64,000 nucleotides of DNA from Croceibacterium aestuarii (GTDB lineage Bacteria; Pseudomonadota; Alphaproteobacteria; Sphingomonadales; Sphingomonadaceae), in contig NZ_CP131039.1 of the NCBI RefSeq assembly GCF_030657335.1, positions 1,690,501 to 1,754,500 of the forward strand, in the 5' to 3' direction. This document shows positions 61,867 through 64,000 of this stretch, one piece after another (the first letter of the stretch is position 1; every line of letters starts with the position of its first letter). The notes below the pieces were generated by a model that ran no database searches, was not told the origin of the DNA, and saw only the letters and a program-made list of their open reading frames with translations. A program made the position numbers and the translations under genes.

Positions 61867-62538
61867 TCAGGCGCCGACCAGGTCCTTCAGCGCCGCTTCG
61901 AACAGCGCCCGCCCGTCGCGGTTGCCGTGCGCGGCCTCCATCGCCCGTTCGGGGTGCGGCATCATTCCGAGGACGTTGCCGGCTTCGTTGAGAACGCCGG
62001 CAATCTTGCGCTGCGAGCCGTTGACCTCGTCGGCGTAGCGAAACGCCACCCGGCCTTCGCCCTCGAGCCGATCGAGCGTCTCGCTATCGGCGAAGTAGTT
62101 GCCGTCGTGATGCGCCACCGGCAGATCGATGACCTGTCCGGCATCGTAGCCCGAGGTGAACAGCGACAGGTCGTTCTCGACCACCAGGGGCACGGTGCGA
62201 CAGGTGAAGGTGAGCTGGGCGTTGCGCATCAGCGCGCCGGGCAACAGCCCGCTCTCGGTCAGCACCTGGAAGCCGTTGCACACACCGAGGACTGGCACGC
62301 CGCGCTCCGCTGCGGCCACGACGGCGCGCATGATCGGGCTGCGCGCGGCCATCGAGCCGCAGCGCAGGTAATCGCCATAGGAAAAACCGCCGGGCAGGGC
62401 GATGAAGTCGAGCCGATCGGGCAGGTCGGCATCGCCGTGCCAGACGCGGATCGCCGGAGTCCCCGAGACCTCTTCTATGGCGACCGCCATGTCCCGATCG
62501 CAGTTCGATCCGGGGAAGGTGACGACGGCGGCGCGCAT
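61867..62538 (-). CDS. purQ: Phosphoribosylformylglycinamidine synthase subunit PurQ
   Basis: Glutaminase subunit of FGAM synthetase. 223 residues: FPGSNCDRD at the start, nucleophile Cys in VLGVCNGFQ, and His/Glu in MPHPERAME. Its ATG overlaps the purS stop by one base (the T/A of TGATG). Works with PurS and PurL; purL is not in the window. Confidence 0.97.
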   Translation of the reverse strand: MRAAVVTFPGSNCDRDMAVAIEEVSGTPAIRVWHGDADLPDRLDFIALPGGFSYGDYLRCGSMAARSPIMRAVVAAAERGVPVLGVCNGFQVLTESGLLPGALMRNAQLTFTCRTVPLVVENDLSLFTSGYDAGQVIDLPVAHHDGNYFADSETLDRLEGEGRVAFRYADEVNGSQRKIAGVLNEAGNVLGMMPHPERAMEAAHGNRDGRALFEAALKDLVGA

Positions 62539-62777
62539 CAGGCGTGCTCCAGCTTCTCTATGCGGTAGTTTTCGATCACCATGTTGGCGAGCAGCTTGCG
62601 GCACATCTCCTCGAGTGCCTCGTCGCTGGTGTCGTCGGCCACCTCGAGTTCGATCAGGCGCCCCACGCGGACGTCCTTGACGCCGGCGAAGCCGAGCCCG
62701 TCGAGAGCATGGTGCACGGCACGGCCCTGCGGATCGAGGACGCCGGGCTTGAGGCTGACGTGAACGCGTACTTTCAT
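62538..62777 (-). CDS. purS: Phosphoribosylformylglycinamidine synthase subunit PurS
   Basis: 79 residues, the small bridging subunit of three-part FGAM synthetase. [20 protein letters not shown] at the start and VGRLIELEV near 40 are diagnostic. An AAGGA site lies 8 nt before ATG 62777. Directly upstream of purQ. Confidence 0.95.
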   Translation of the reverse strand: MKVRVHVSLKPGVLDPQGRAVHHALDGLGFAGVKDVRVGRLIELEVADDTSDEALEEMCRKLLANMVIENYRIEKLEHA

Positions 62778-62882
62778 GGGCAAGTCCTTGTGGGGGCCGT
62801 GAGACTCGCGCGCAGCCTATGGCGATTACCGGCTGCGCAAACAAGGGGGCACGCGGCCAAGGTCACAGCAAATGCATCGCCT

Positions 62883-64000
62883 CTATTGGTCCGCGATCTT
62901 GCTCCGCGGGACGACGTCGATTTCGAGCCTTCGCGCCGTGTCGAGGTAACGCGAAGCGGTTGCCGCCAGGTCATGCGCGGTCAACGCTTTGAGCTTGTCC
63001 GGCGCAGATTTGAAGCGGGCGAGCCGCTCGGGGGCGCTCTGTGCATCGTCGGCCAGGTTGAGCCAGCCGCGGTTGGTCTTGAGCGCGTTGTCGTATTGTT
63101 CGAGCAGCGGCTGGCGCGCCCGCCGCAGCACGTCGGTATCCACGGGTCCCGAGCTCAAGGCCTCGACCGTCGCCAGCATCGCCGCGCGCGCCGCCGCAAG
63201 CTGGGCGTAATCGACCGCAGCGGTAACGGTGAAAGTGCCGTATCCGGGATAGTCGCGCGACTGGCTGGCGCTGACCGCGGGCGAATAGGTCTGGCCCAGC
63301 TTCTCGCGCAAGTTGTCCGTCATTTCGACCTGCATGACCGCCTGGAGCAATTCGAGCCGCACGACCTCGTCGAAATCGCTGTCGTCGGTCGTCGGCCAGA
63401 TCATCTGCAGCAGTGCCTGATTCTCGGGTCCGTCGTGCGGCACTGTCCGGATCGAGCGGTCGGCGGTGAAGCTGCGCGTGTCGTTGTCGTCGTAGCTGCG
63501 GAATTCGGCTTCGCGCTGGGGAATCGCACCGAGCGTCCTGGCCACCAGCGCGATGGCGCGATCGGAGTCGAAGTCGCCGACCAGCGCGAGTTCGGCGGCA
63601 CCGTGGGCGATGCGGTCGCCGATCGCGTCGCGCAGCCCGGCAAAGGTGAGCGCGAGGTAGTCGGACTCGGGCTGGAGCGAGAAGCGCGGGTCGGCGTCCG
63701 ACTGGATTCGGCCCGCCGCGGCGTTGAGCGCACTTCCCGGGGTGGCGCTGAGGCGGGCGAAGGTGTTGTCGACACCGCGCCGGTACTGCACCTCGCCCTG
63801 CGGCCGGTAGCCGAGATCGGTAAGTGCCGCCGCGACGAGGTCGAGCTGCAGCTCAAGGTCGCGCGGGGTGGTCATCCCGCCCATCAGGAAGGTGTCCGCG
63901 TCGGCCGAAACGTTGAAGCCGACGCTGCGCCCGGCGAGGATCGACTGCAGTTCGTCGAGCGAGTGCTTGCCCAGTCCGCCCGCTGGCAGAGAGCTGGTCA
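62883..64000 (-). CDS. M16-family (insulinase-like) peptidase, C-terminal part; 5' end beyond window
   Basis: 372 residues are visible to the right edge. It contains typical M16 C-terminal half features: LALTFAGLRDAIGDRIAHG, LVGDFDSDRAIALV, LREKLGQTYSPAV (the R/Y substrate-binding pattern of the inactive half) and GYGTFTVTAAVDYAQL. The zinc motif HxxEH would be in the missing N-terminal part. Probably a PqqL-like periplasmic zinc protease; not linked to purS transcription (105-nt gap). Confidence 0.85.
   Translation of the reverse strand, partial: TSSLPAGGLGKHSLDELQSILAGRSVGFNVSADADTFLMGGMTTPRDLELQLDLVAAALTDLGYRPQGEVQYRRGVDNTFARLSATPGSALNAAAGRIQSDADPRFSLQPESDYLALTFAGLRDAIGDRIAHGAAELALVGDFDSDRAIALVARTLGAIPQREAEFRSYDDNDTRSFTADRSIRTVPHDGPENQALLQMIWPTTDDSDFDEVVRLELLQAVMQVEMTDNLREKLGQTYSPAVSASQSRDYPGYGTFTVTAAVDYAQLAAARAAMLATVEALSSGPVDTDVLRRARQPLLEQYDNALKTNRGWLNLADDAQSAPERLARFKSAPDKLKALTAHDLAATASRYLDTARRLEIDVVPRSKIADQ

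Overview
The window is a gene-dense, GC-rich chromosomal segment with no insertion sequence, phage, CRISPR array or tRNA gene that I can see. It looks like an alphaproteobacterium, most probably order Sphingomonadales and perhaps family Erythrobacteraceae. The grounds are a circularly permuted two-piece tmRNA with tag ANDNEALALAA, sigma-54 flagellar promoters, a sphingomonad-style TonB-dependent receptor, a homogentisate operon, a LigE-type glutathione S-transferase, and rsmA-pdxA-surA-lptD synteny. Genus is inference; order is fairly safe. Genes are tightly packed, and many neighbours overlap by 4 nt (ATGA, GTGA or TTGA), which suggests translational coupling.

Layout. 1-8837 is a flagellar cluster. 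flgB-C-D-E-F run leftward off the window edge from a sigma-54 promoter. Rightward come a MotA/ExbB-like protein, a tiny ExbD/MotB-like protein, flgA, flgM, flgN, then from a second sigma-54 promoter a transglycosylase, flhA and fliA. 9075-13817 is a biotin operon (bioB-F-D-A) followed by KDPG aldolase. 14084-17297 is the leftward homogentisate operon hmgA-fahA-maiA. 17414-21531 holds molybdo-hydroxylase genes: xdhC and a mocA-like maturation gene convergent with a two-subunit Tat-exported oxidoreductase. 21577-28065 is a long leftward series: lemA, two TPM-domain proteins, a NUDIX hydrolase, a ketopantoate reductase-family protein, a LigE-like GST, a hydroxyacid dehydrogenase and glycerate kinase.

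28194-30021 carries mscL, the permuted tmRNA, an L,D-transpeptidase-like protein and a small membrane protein. 30128-33599 is arginine succinyltransferase catabolism (astA, astB plus an M20 hydrolase). 33624-39286 is rsmA-pdxA-surA-lptD, divergent from pepA-holC-ndk. 41929-43559 has two NTF2-like paralogues and an MddA/NnrU-type membrane methyltransferase. 43618-49898 holds purN (fused to a YjbR-like domain), an AI-2E-family permease, purM, a DUF2066 protein, the DnaA regulator hdaA, serine acetyltransferase and a DUF2794 protein.

50346-54380 pairs a TonB-dependent receptor with a convergent Rieske oxygenase. 54465-59431 has gph divergent from glmU, an unknown protein, a ribbon-helix-helix/PIN toxin-antitoxin pair and glmS. 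59503-61860 is a membrane GGDEF-EAL protein. 61867-64000 has purQ-purS and the end of an M16 peptidase running off the right edge.

The most unusual points are the reduced stator-like pair with possible upstream enhancer repeats in the flagellar cluster, the very short FlgD, the toxin-antitoxin module lodged between glmU and glmS (its operator abuts the antitoxin start and its PIN protein has Asn at a usually acidic active-site position), the PurN-YjbR fusion, the LigE-like protein beside hydroxypyruvate-processing enzymes, and an M20 hydrolase in place of AstE next to astAB.
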